DNA of 5,868 nucleotides from Alphaproteobacteria bacterium (GTDB lineage: Bacteria > Pseudomonadota > Alphaproteobacteria > Micropepsales > Micropepsaceae), in contig JAGWSK010000389.1 of the NCBI GenBank assembly GCA_028869355.1, positions 1 to 5,868 on the forward strand, read 5' to 3'. How positions within the stretch are numbered: position 1 is the first letter of the stretch; every line of letters starts with the position of its first letter. Shown here in pieces: positions 1 to 5,043 of this stretch. Position numbers and translations under genes: made by a program. A model generated the notes under the pieces. It was not told the DNA's origin. It searched no databases and saw only the letters and a program-made list of their open reading frames with translations.

Positions 1-215
1 CGAAACGCAGACGCGCCGTGCCAATAAGGCGCGCCGATGGCCGGCTCCTGGTGCAAGTACTTTCCGGTGAGTTCCGCGATTGATTGGGATAGGCGCCCTC
101 CCACGCGGGCAGGCATCAAGGTTGTTCCGCCGGTTGGTGCAATCCGATTTGATTGCTTCAAGCTTCTTTTACGGAGGCGGACTAAATTTGCACCCTCATA
201 ATCGGAGCATCCGGC
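1..215. other. 5' flank without an assignable gene
   Basis: No convincing gene is visible here. On the minus strand an ATG near 120 opens a frame of about 39 codons running off the left edge, with mostly G/C third positions. It could be the start of a gene outside the window, but the fragment matches no family I recognise. On the plus strand one frame is open from the edge to a TGA near 80 and could equally be a gene's end. A GGAGG at 173-177 has no good start codon behind it in the frame of the next gene. No clear sigma-70 promoter stands out. Confidence 0.4.
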
Positions 216-701
216 ATGGTTTGCTTACCCAGGCGTCTGGTTCGGTTCGCCGCGGCGGCCGCATTCATTCCACTCCCGGCGTTCGCCGGCGAAATCGATG
301 TTCCCCTGGACAATGTCAAGACAGTTACCCTGAGCCGGCCGGCCAAGACCATCTATGTTGGCAACCCGGCCGTGGCCGACATTACCCTGGTCGATGCGCG
401 GCACATTTTTGTGCTGGGCAAGGCCTTCGGCTCGACCAATCTCGTCGCACTGGACGCGTCGGGAGATGAAACATTGAACGACCAGATCATTGTCACTAAC
501 CGCCTGGTCGGCGAGGTTACGGTTCAACGCGGAGTTGCTCGCGCCACCATGATGTGCACGCCGCAGCATTGCCAACAGGCCCCCGCGCCGGGCGACGACG
601 CCGCGCCGGCACAAACCGCAACTGCGCTGAGCTTTAACGCAATGACGGCACAGGACGAGAAGCACTCCGACGACGGCGTCAAGGCGGGTAACACCAAATA
701 A
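216..701 (+). CDS. Secreted pilus/secretin N-terminal domain protein (CpaC N-terminal-like)
   Basis: This 161-residue protein probably acts in the periplasm as an accessory of a Tad/Flp pilus. Residues 1-24 form a signal peptide (basic PRRLVR, an Ala-rich core, then a cleavage site after AFA). Residues 25-95 match the 'pilus formation protein N-terminal' domain found at the front of CpaC/RcpA secretins: YVGNPAVADITLVD (47-60), then IFVLGKAFGSTNLVALD (64-80). In full secretins this domain precedes the ring-forming region. Here that region is absent and the C-terminal 60 residues are a low-complexity Ala/Pro/Asp tail with two Cys. Stand-alone proteins of this size occur in rhizobial relatives, so it need not be a truncation. 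The start is supported by GGAG at 204-207, and a stop at 183-185 rules out an earlier start in this frame. It converges on the tadE-like pair. The domain call is firm; the exact role in a pilus is inferred. Confidence 0.82.
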   Translation: MVCLPRRLVRFAAAAAFIPLPAFAGEIDVPLDNVKTVTLSRPAKTIYVGNPAVADITLVDARHIFVLGKAFGSTNLVALDASGDETLNDQIIVTNRLVGEVTVQRGVARATMMCTPQHCQQAPAPGDDAAPAQTATALSFNAMTAQDEKHSDDGVKAGNTK

Positions 702-712
702 ACCCGCGAAGT

Positions 713-1120
713 TCAGAATGCCTGTGGGACCTGCGTGCTGGCCGAATAGGTTACGTTGACGGTCGAGAGCAGCGGCACGACATAGCTTTGCGCCAAAGTG
801 GCGCTCACAGTCGCGATCTGAAACGGGGTCTGTGACACGCTATACGTGACGCTGGTCGCGTTAGGCAGGCCAATCGACGCCAGATTGTTGTTGATTGCAG
901 TCTGAACCTGGCTTTGCGTCGCCGATGTGTTCACGGCGGCAAGCCGGGATGCATCCTCGACCGCCCAGTGCACGCCGGCATAGGTGAACAGCATGATCCC
1001 AAGATAAGCGATCGCCATGATGAAGGTCAGGAATACGGTCGCCACGATGGCAAATTCGGGCGCTGAGGTCGCGCGGCAATCACGTGTGAATGCGTGTGTT
1101 TGCCCGGTGATGCGTTTCAT
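713..1120 (-). CDS. TadE-like pseudopilin (second gene of pair)
   Basis: This is a 135-residue TadE/TadG-family protein, a membrane-anchored minor pseudopilin of the Tad (Flp) pilus machinery. A short basic, cytoplasmic N-terminus leads to the family signature SAPEFAIVATVFLTFIMAI (19-37), with the conserved Glu at position 22, followed by one hydrophobic segment (about 25-47). The remaining 90 residues are Thr/Ser/Val-rich with beta character and would lie outside the membrane, as usual for TadE. Its ATG overlaps the TGA of the upstream gene in an ATGA (1117-1120), so translation is probably coupled and the two form one operon. No separate ribosome site is obvious. It ends 11 bases from the convergent cpaC-N-like gene. 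The family call rests on the EFA motif, the membrane segment and the size; which TadE or TadF equivalent it is cannot be told. Confidence 0.85.
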   Translation of the reverse strand: MKRITGQTHAFTRDCRATSAPEFAIVATVFLTFIMAIAYLGIMLFTYAGVHWAVEDASRLAAVNTSATQSQVQTAINNNLASIGLPNATSVTYSVSQTPFQIATVSATLAQSYVVPLLSTVNVTYSASTQVPQAF

Positions 1121-1545
1121 TTTGTCCGCACCGTCTCGGTGACTGTCTGGGCTCGACTGATGATGTTGCCACCGAGCGTAGCGCTTGCGATCACCGCATA
1201 ATAAGCCTGCGGCGACGTATTATCGCCGCACAGCGTTGTACAGCTGTGGGACGCGCCGCTGCAGTAGCAGGCTTCGGTGACCGACACCGTTCCGCTGCCT
1301 GGTTCATTGTTCCAGGCGTTGGTCGCCATGGTTTGGGCGGTGGTCGTGTTTGTTCCGCCATTCATCAGGTATTGGACCGAGGCGCGCACGGCGGTTTGCA
1401 TTTCGCTTGTGCCGACAGCGATGCTCGACACATCGGCAACCGTGATCACGATGGTCGAAAGGACCGGCAGGATAAGTGCGAACTCCACGGCGGCATTGCC
1501 GCCGGCTCTCCGCCACAGCCGGTTCAGATTTTCTGAAATATTCAT
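1117..1545 (-). CDS. TadE/TadG-family pseudopilin (first gene of pair)
   Basis: This is a 142-residue TadE-family protein. The N-terminus RLWRRAGGNAAVEFALILP (9-27) is the classic signature: a basic stretch, Gly-Asn-Ala-Ala, the conserved Glu at position 21, then one hydrophobic helix to about residue 37. After the helix comes an aromatic and Ser-rich stretch (47-62), then a four-cysteine cluster at 93, 95, 102 and 106 (CYC...CTTLC) that could form disulphides in the periplasm. The start at 1545 is supported by GGCGGA (complement of 1551-1556), five bases ahead. A competing ATG at 1558 belongs to another frame. It is the promoter-proximal gene of a two-gene operon joined by a 4-base overlap. 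The family is confident; the substrate pilus system (major pilin, TadA ATPase, secretin) is not in the window. Confidence 0.87.
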   Translation of the reverse strand: MNISENLNRLWRRAGGNAAVEFALILPVLSTIVITVADVSSIAVGTSEMQTAVRASVQYLMNGGTNTTTAQTMATNAWNNEPGSGTVSVTEACYCSGASHSCTTLCGDNTSPQAYYAVIASATLGGNIISRAQTVTETVRTK

Positions 1546-1564
1546 CCGTATCCGCCATATCAGA

Positions 1565-1594
1565 TTATTTTGCAGCCGGCCTATTTCACTGCAA
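1565..1594 (-). promoter_or_regulatory. Possible promoter of the tadE-like pair
   Basis: On the minus strand TTGCAG (complement of 1589-1594) is followed 18 bases later by AAATAA (complement of 1565-1570), about 20 bases before the first pseudopilin's start. The match to sigma-70 consensus is only moderate. The -35-like element lies inside the dyad at 1576-1611, so a protein or RNA structure there could control it. This was found by inspection only. Confidence 0.25.
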
Positions 1595-1611
1595 CGGCAG
1601 TGAACGGCCGG
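1576..1611. promoter_or_regulatory. Strong inverted repeat between tesB and the tadE-like pair
   Basis: An inner perfect repeat, TTCACTGC (1585-1592) and GCAGTGAA (1597-1604), encloses the loop AACG. An outer pair, CCGGCC (1576-1581) and GGCCGG (1606-1611), extends the stem across a 3-against-1 bulge. This is an unusually stable hairpin in a short intergenic stretch. It begins 17 bases after the tesB stop on the minus strand, so it may end tesB transcription, but neither strand has a T-run after it, which is atypical for a Rho-independent terminator. The 20-base inner dyad also looks like an operator, and it overlaps the possible -35 of the pseudopilin operon. The structure is certain; the function is not. 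Confidence 0.6.
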
Positions 1612-1628
1612 TAAACGAACACGACGAA

Positions 1629-2561
1629 TTACGGTGAGGATTTGTTTAATTTTGTCTGCGCGGCGCGGCGGCGTATCAACCCTTCCTGCGCCACCGAAGC
1701 TACCAGCGCGCCGTCGCGGCGGAAAATTTCACCGCGGTTGAAACTGCGTGCCCTGGCAGCCGACGGGCTCTCCTGCACATAAAGCAACCAATGATCGGCG
1801 CGGAACGGACGGTGGAACCAGATCGCGTGGTCAAGACTCGCCAGTTGCAGTTCCGGCGTGAACAGGTTGTAGCCGTGCGGCAGCAGCGACGTGTCGAGCA
1901 GCGTCATGTCCGATGCGTAGGCCAGCACGCATTGATGCATCGGCGGCGGATCCGGAAGCGGCCCCACCGCCCGGAACCAGACGATCTGCCGGGCTTCGCG
2001 CCGCTCCTGCGTGAAGCGGTTGGCCGGAATCACCGGCCGCACCTCGATCGGACGCGCCCGCATGAACCAGCCGCGAACTTGCTCCGGAAGCTGGTCAACA
2101 ATTTCCTGTCGCCATTGCAGCTCGGGTTTCAGATCGTCCGGAGGCGGAACGTCCGGCATGGCCGACTGGTGTTCCAGGCCCTGCTCCGCCACTTCGAAGG
2201 AAGCCGACATGGTGAAGATGGGCGCGCCATGCTGGATCGCGACCACCCGGCGCGCACTGAAACTGCGGCCGTCGCGGCTGCGATCGACTTCATACAGGAT
2301 GGGACGTTTTGGATCGCCCGCCCGCAGAAAATAGGCATGCAGGGAATGGCAGATGCGGGTCTCGACCGTTCGGTAGGCCGCCGTCAGTGCCTGCCCCAGG
2401 ACTTGTCCGCCATAGACCCGCTGCCAGCGATCACGCGGCGAAAGCCCGCGGAAAAAATTGCTCTCCAGCCGTTCGAGATCGAGGAGCGAAAGAAGCGACT
2501 CCAGCGCCGCCGCGTCATCTGCCGGCGCACCAGCAGCATCACCGCCATTTGACATGTCCAC
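1629..2561 (-). CDS. tesB: Acyl-CoA thioesterase II
   Basis: This 310-residue double-hotdog thioesterase hydrolyses acyl-CoA to free fatty acid and CoA in the cytoplasm. The N-terminal hotdog contains RVYGGQVLGQAL (48-59) and HSLHAYFLRAGDP (72-84). The C-terminal hotdog contains LAYASDMTLLDT (213-224), LASLDHAIWFHRPF (240-253) and VASVAQEGLIR (287-297). The triad known from E. coli TesB (Asp204, Thr228, Gln278) corresponds to Asp218, Ser242 and Gln292, so the Thr is replaced by the chemically similar Ser and the site should work. Length is near the family norm of about 286, with a slightly long N-terminus. The longest frame starts at a GTG (2559-2561); an ATG two codons in (2553-2555) is an equally likely start, and neither has a clear ribosome site. 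It stands alone on the minus strand. Its role in fatty-acid or storage-polymer metabolism is not shown by the context. Confidence 0.93.
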   Translation of the reverse strand: MDMSNGGDAAGAPADDAAALESLLSLLDLERLESNFFRGLSPRDRWQRVYGGQVLGQALTAAYRTVETRICHSLHAYFLRAGDPKRPILYEVDRSRDGRSFSARRVVAIQHGAPIFTMSASFEVAEQGLEHQSAMPDVPPPDDLKPELQWRQEIVDQLPEQVRGWFMRARPIEVRPVIPANRFTQERREARQIVWFRAVGPLPDPPPMHQCVLAYASDMTLLDTSLLPHGYNLFTPELQLASLDHAIWFHRPFRADHWLLYVQESPSAARARSFNRGEIFRRDGALVASVAQEGLIRRRAAQTKLNKSSP

Positions 2562-2692
2562 TGATTAGGAGCTTACGTTCGGGGGCGCAAGCGCAGGCCG
2601 CAGACGCCGTGCGCCAGTCGTGCATGCGCACTATTATCCCCGCTTCGCCGGAATAAATCAGGCAAGGTCAACCCTTGCAGTCTGGGGCGCAA

Positions 2693-2943
2693 TCACTCGC
2701 TGAGCGTGACAGAGCCAGGCGCGCCATCAGTGACATTGGATGTGGACATCCCGTCGCCGGGGCAAGTCGCGTTGAAGTCCGCATTGCCGCTGATGCTTAC
2801 AGTATCGGCGATGACCTGCGTGCATTGGCTTGCTGAGCTACTGCCGCCGCTATAGCTGACATTTTGCGTTGGAAAAATAGATCGCGCAGGTGTTCGAATC
2901 GCAATTTCCCTTGCTTTGAATCGAATCCGCTGAAAAGACTTGG
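2693..2943 (-). pseudogene. Decayed 3' end of a TadG-type pilus assembly gene
   Basis: Read on the minus strand, this stretch encodes the typical C-terminus of alphaproteobacterial TadG-like proteins. From about 2877 down to the TGA at 2693-2695 it reads PTQNVSYSGGSSSASQ, then CTQVIADTVSISGNADFNATC, ending GSVTLSE-stop. The preceding part, SKGNCDSNTCAIYF (up to about 2878), lies in a different frame. The join falls in five consecutive A (plus strand, 2873-2877); removing one base restores AIYFPTQNVSYSG, which is how the family reads. There is no start codon, no von Willebrand-type N-terminal part, and an in-frame stop soon appears upstream inside antisense btaA. Full TadG proteins run to several hundred residues, so most of the gene is lost. 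The last 60 codons are clear; residues before the frameshift are less certain. It borders btaA exactly, marking a likely rearrangement joint. Confidence 0.72.
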
Positions 2944-4170
2944 TTGATGGGAAACCAACTTCTCAAACGCGCGGCGCATCAGCGCCCCGCCGCATCGAAA
3001 CGCGGCGCGCTGGAGCGCCTCTTCACCCTGATGTTCCAGGGCTTCGTCTACAACCAGATCTGGGAAGATCCGGTGGTTGATCTCGAGGCGCTGCGACTGA
3101 GTTCCAGCCACAGGCTGATCACCATCGCCTCTGGCGGCTGCAACGTCCTCAATTACCTCACAGCGGATCCCGCGCGCGTCATCGCGGTCGATCTCAATCC
3201 CAATCACGTCGCATTGACCCGGCTGAAATTGCAGGCGCTGGAACACCTGCCGGATTACGAATCCTTCTTCCGTTTTTTCGGCAATGCCCGGGACAGGAGC
3301 AACCGCAACGCGTTTGACGAATTTCTTGCCCAGCGGCTCGACCCTGCGACGCGATGTTACTGGGAGAAACGCATCCCGTTGCGCGGCCGGCGCATCAACA
3401 TGTTTGCGCGCAATCTCTACCGCTACGGGCTGCTTGGCCGCTTCATCGGCATCCTGCACGCGCTCGCGAAACTGAACGGCAAGCGGCTCGGCGACATGCT
3501 GACCGCGCGCGATATCGCCGAACAGCGGTTGATTTTTGAGCGCACTATCGCACCGCTGTTCGATAACCGTCTGGTAAAATTTTTATCGCGCATGCCGGTG
3601 TCATTTTACGGGCTGGGCATTCCCCCGGCGCAATATGACGAGCTTGTGGCATCGGCGGCCGACGGGAATCCGGTCACGACATTGCGTGCGCGCGTCGAAC
3701 GCCTCGCCTGCGATTTCCCGATCGCGGAAAATTATTTCGCCTGGCAAGCATTCAGCCGTGGCTATGACCTCGAACACCGCATGGCGGTGCCGCCCTATCT
3801 CCGCCAAGAAAACTACCATGCGATCCGTTCGCGCGCCGGATGCGCCGAAGTTCACCACGCATCGATGACCGATTTTCTCTCGCAACAGCCGCCGGGCAGC
3901 CTGCATCGGTATGTGTTGCTCGATGCCCAGGACTGGATGAATCAGACTCAAATCGCCAACCTGTGGAGCGAAATCACCCGCACCGCTTCGTCACAAGATG
4001 CGCGTGTCATTTTTCGCACTGCCGGACTGGAATCGCCGCTCGCGCGCAAACTGCCCGAATCCCTGATCTCAGGCTGGAATTACCTGAGCGAAGAAAGCCG
4101 CAATCTGCACGCGCGCGACCGCTCGTCGATCTATGGCGGATTTCATGTCTATTCCCGGCGGAACCTCTGA
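2944..4170 (+). CDS. btaA: S-adenosylmethionine:diacylglycerol 3-amino-3-carboxypropyltransferase
   Basis: BtaA moves the 3-amino-3-carboxypropyl group of S-adenosylmethionine onto diacylglycerol, giving diacylglyceryl-homoserine, the first step to the betaine lipid DGTS; it acts at the inner membrane. The 408 residues match the DUF3419/BtaA family in length. Diagnostic stretches are LFTLMFQGFVYNQIWEDP (26-43), the nucleotide-binding loop LITIASGGCNVLNYL (58-72) with acidic Asp83 in VIAVDLNPNH, CYWEKRIPLRGRR, and near the end VLLDAQDWMNQTQ and VIFRTAG. The frame opens with TTG (2944-2946) directly followed by ATG (2947-2949); the ATG is the likelier start, giving 407 residues. No strong ribosome site is visible, only the A/G-rich GAAAAG, but later starts would cut the conserved core. 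It overlaps btaB and is probably co-transcribed with it. In Sinorhizobium this pathway is induced by phosphate starvation, but I found no clear Pho box here. Confidence 0.93.
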   Translation: MMGNQLLKRAAHQRPAASKRGALERLFTLMFQGFVYNQIWEDPVVDLEALRLSSSHRLITIASGGCNVLNYLTADPARVIAVDLNPNHVALTRLKLQALEHLPDYESFFRFFGNARDRSNRNAFDEFLAQRLDPATRCYWEKRIPLRGRRINMFARNLYRYGLLGRFIGILHALAKLNGKRLGDMLTARDIAEQRLIFERTIAPLFDNRLVKFLSRMPVSFYGLGIPPAQYDELVASAADGNPVTTLRARVERLACDFPIAENYFAWQAFSRGYDLEHRMAVPPYLRQENYHAIRSRAGCAEVHHASMTDFLSQQPPGSLHRYVLLDAQDWMNQTQIANLWSEITRTASSQDARVIFRTAGLESPLARKLPESLISGWNYLSEESRNLHARDRSSIYGGFHVYSRRNL

Positions 4171-4852
4171 AACGCAAACCAGCCATTTTGCACTGATGGA
4201 CCGAATCTACCGCCATCAGCGCCACATCTACGATCTGACACGGCGCCATTATCTCGCCGGTCGGGACAGGCTGATTGAAGGGATCAATGCGGCTCCGGGC
4301 GACCGAATTCTGGAAGTTGGCTGCGGCACCGCACGCAACCTGATCAAGATCGCGCGGCGCTATCCGGGAACCCAATTGTGGGGCCTCGACGCCTCCAGCG
4401 AAATGTTGCGGAGCGCGGCGCATTCGGTGCAACACGCCGGGCTGGAAAAGCGCATAATGCTGGCGCACGGCCTTGCCGAGGAAGTTCCATCGATTTTCGC
4501 CGGGCAAGCCGGCTTTGACCATTTGCTCTTTTCTTACAGCCTGTCGATGATCGGCGACTGGCAAGCCGCCCTTCGTGCCGCCACTCAAGTCGCGAAAGGT
4601 CACGGTCAGATTCACCTGGTCGATTTTGGTGATCTGAACGGCCTATGGCCGCCGGCCGCCGCCGGCCTTCGCCACTGGCTGGGGTTGTTCCATGTGTCCC
4701 CCCGCTCAGATTTGGTGCAGCACCTGGAAAATTTCGCTCACGACCGGCGAGAATGTTCCATCGAGCTGCTCCGCGGTCGGTATGCCTTTGTTTTCAAAGC
4801 AAGTATTGGCGTAGTATCCGATTTTGCCCGGCAAGTTGCGATTCAGCATTGA
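4133..4852 (+). CDS. btaB: Diacylglyceryl-homoserine N-methyltransferase (DGTS synthesis)
   Basis: BtaB uses three molecules of S-adenosylmethionine to trimethylate the homoserine amine made by BtaA, giving DGTS. The protein is a class I methyltransferase: motif I is ILEVGCGTARN (59-69), the acidic strand end is WGLDAS (83-88, Asp86), and a motif IV-like region is FDHLLFSYSLSMI. The segment MDRIYRHQRHIYDLTRRHYLAGRD (22-45) is characteristic of BtaB and separates it from other small methyltransferases. With the ATG at 4133 the protein is 239 residues and overlaps btaA by 38 bases, but no ribosome site precedes that codon. The ATG at 4145 has GGCGGA (4136-4141 region) just ahead and is the likelier start (235 residues, 26-base overlap). 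A third ATG at 4196 opens the conserved core. The overlap implies translational coupling with btaA. Confidence 0.92.
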   Translation: MADFMSIPGGTSETQTSHFALMDRIYRHQRHIYDLTRRHYLAGRDRLIEGINAAPGDRILEVGCGTARNLIKIARRYPGTQLWGLDASSEMLRSAAHSVQHAGLEKRIMLAHGLAEEVPSIFAGQAGFDHLLFSYSLSMIGDWQAALRAATQVAKGHGQIHLVDFGDLNGLWPPAAAGLRHWLGLFHVSPRSDLVQHLENFAHDRRECSIELLRGRYAFVFKASIGVVSDFARQVAIQH

Positions 4853-4864
4853 TCTTGCTATTTG

Positions 4865-4894
4865 TTGTAACTCTGCATCACTTCCGAATAAAAA
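4865..4894 (+). promoter_or_regulatory. Possible promoter of the outer-membrane protein gene
   Basis: TTGTAA (4865-4870) and TAAAAA (4889-4894) are spaced by 18 bases in the only markedly A/T-rich patch of the window (about 4855-4915), right after btaB. Transcription would leave a leader of about 145 bases that includes the hairpin at 4956-4986. The match to consensus is moderate and was judged by eye. Confidence 0.3.
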
Positions 4895-4955
4895 TTATGT
4901 TTCATAAAAAATTTCATTGCCGGTCCGGAACTGGAAACGCAAATCACCGTTAAGG

Positions 4956-4990
4956 CCGCGTCGCAACCGCAATGGCTGCGACTCGGTTTT
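4956..4990 (+). terminator. Hairpin followed by a T-run after btaAB
   Basis: GTCGCA (4960-4965) pairs with TGCGAC (4977-4982). The stem is prolonged inward by CC/GG past one mismatch, and outward by CCG (4956-4958) with CGG (4984-4986) past another. TTTT follows at once (4987-4990). This fits a modest Rho-independent terminator for btaAB. Because it lies 54 bases before the next start codon and downstream of the possible promoter at 4865, it might instead act as a leader structure of that gene. Confidence 0.4.
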
Positions 4991-5043
4991 GGTTTGCGCC
5001 TTATCGCAGACAACTGCTGTTGCAAAACGGGGATAGTTAAACA

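Noticed and set aside
1..120. Possible 5' part of a minus-strand gene running off the left edge
   Set aside because: Only about 39 codons are visible, no family is recognised, and competing plus-strand frames are also open; it cannot be told from chance.
80..469. Plus-strand frame of 129 codons
   Set aside because: It runs out of frame through the signal-peptide gene at 216, is Arg/Gly/His-rich with no motif, and is a high-G+C shadow.
684..707. Inverted repeat GCGGGT/ACCCGC between the convergent genes as a bidirectional terminator
   Set aside because: The stem is only six bases with a 12-base loop and no T-run on either side, so it is too weak to annotate.
1791..2552. Plus-strand frame of 253 codons
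   Set aside because: It is fully antisense to the well-supported tesB, with an Arg/His-rich composition typical of antisense frames.
2633..2671. Possible tesB promoter (minus-strand TTGACC and GATAAT)
   Set aside because: The two boxes are 27 bases apart, far from the usual 16-19, and no good partner box exists at the right distance for either one.
2725..2875. Pho-box-like TGACAT elements upstream of btaA
   Set aside because: The TGACAT/GGACAT copies are 13 bases apart, not the 11-base period of PhoB sites, and they lie inside the tadG relic's coding sequence.
2797..3459. Minus-strand frame of 220 codons
   Set aside because: Most of it is antisense to btaA. Its left end crosses the tadG relic in the wrong frame, so it is not the pseudogene itself.
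4007..4615. Minus-strand frame of 202 codons
   Set aside because: It is antisense to btaA and btaB, which both have clear catalytic motifs, and shows no recognisable domain of its own.
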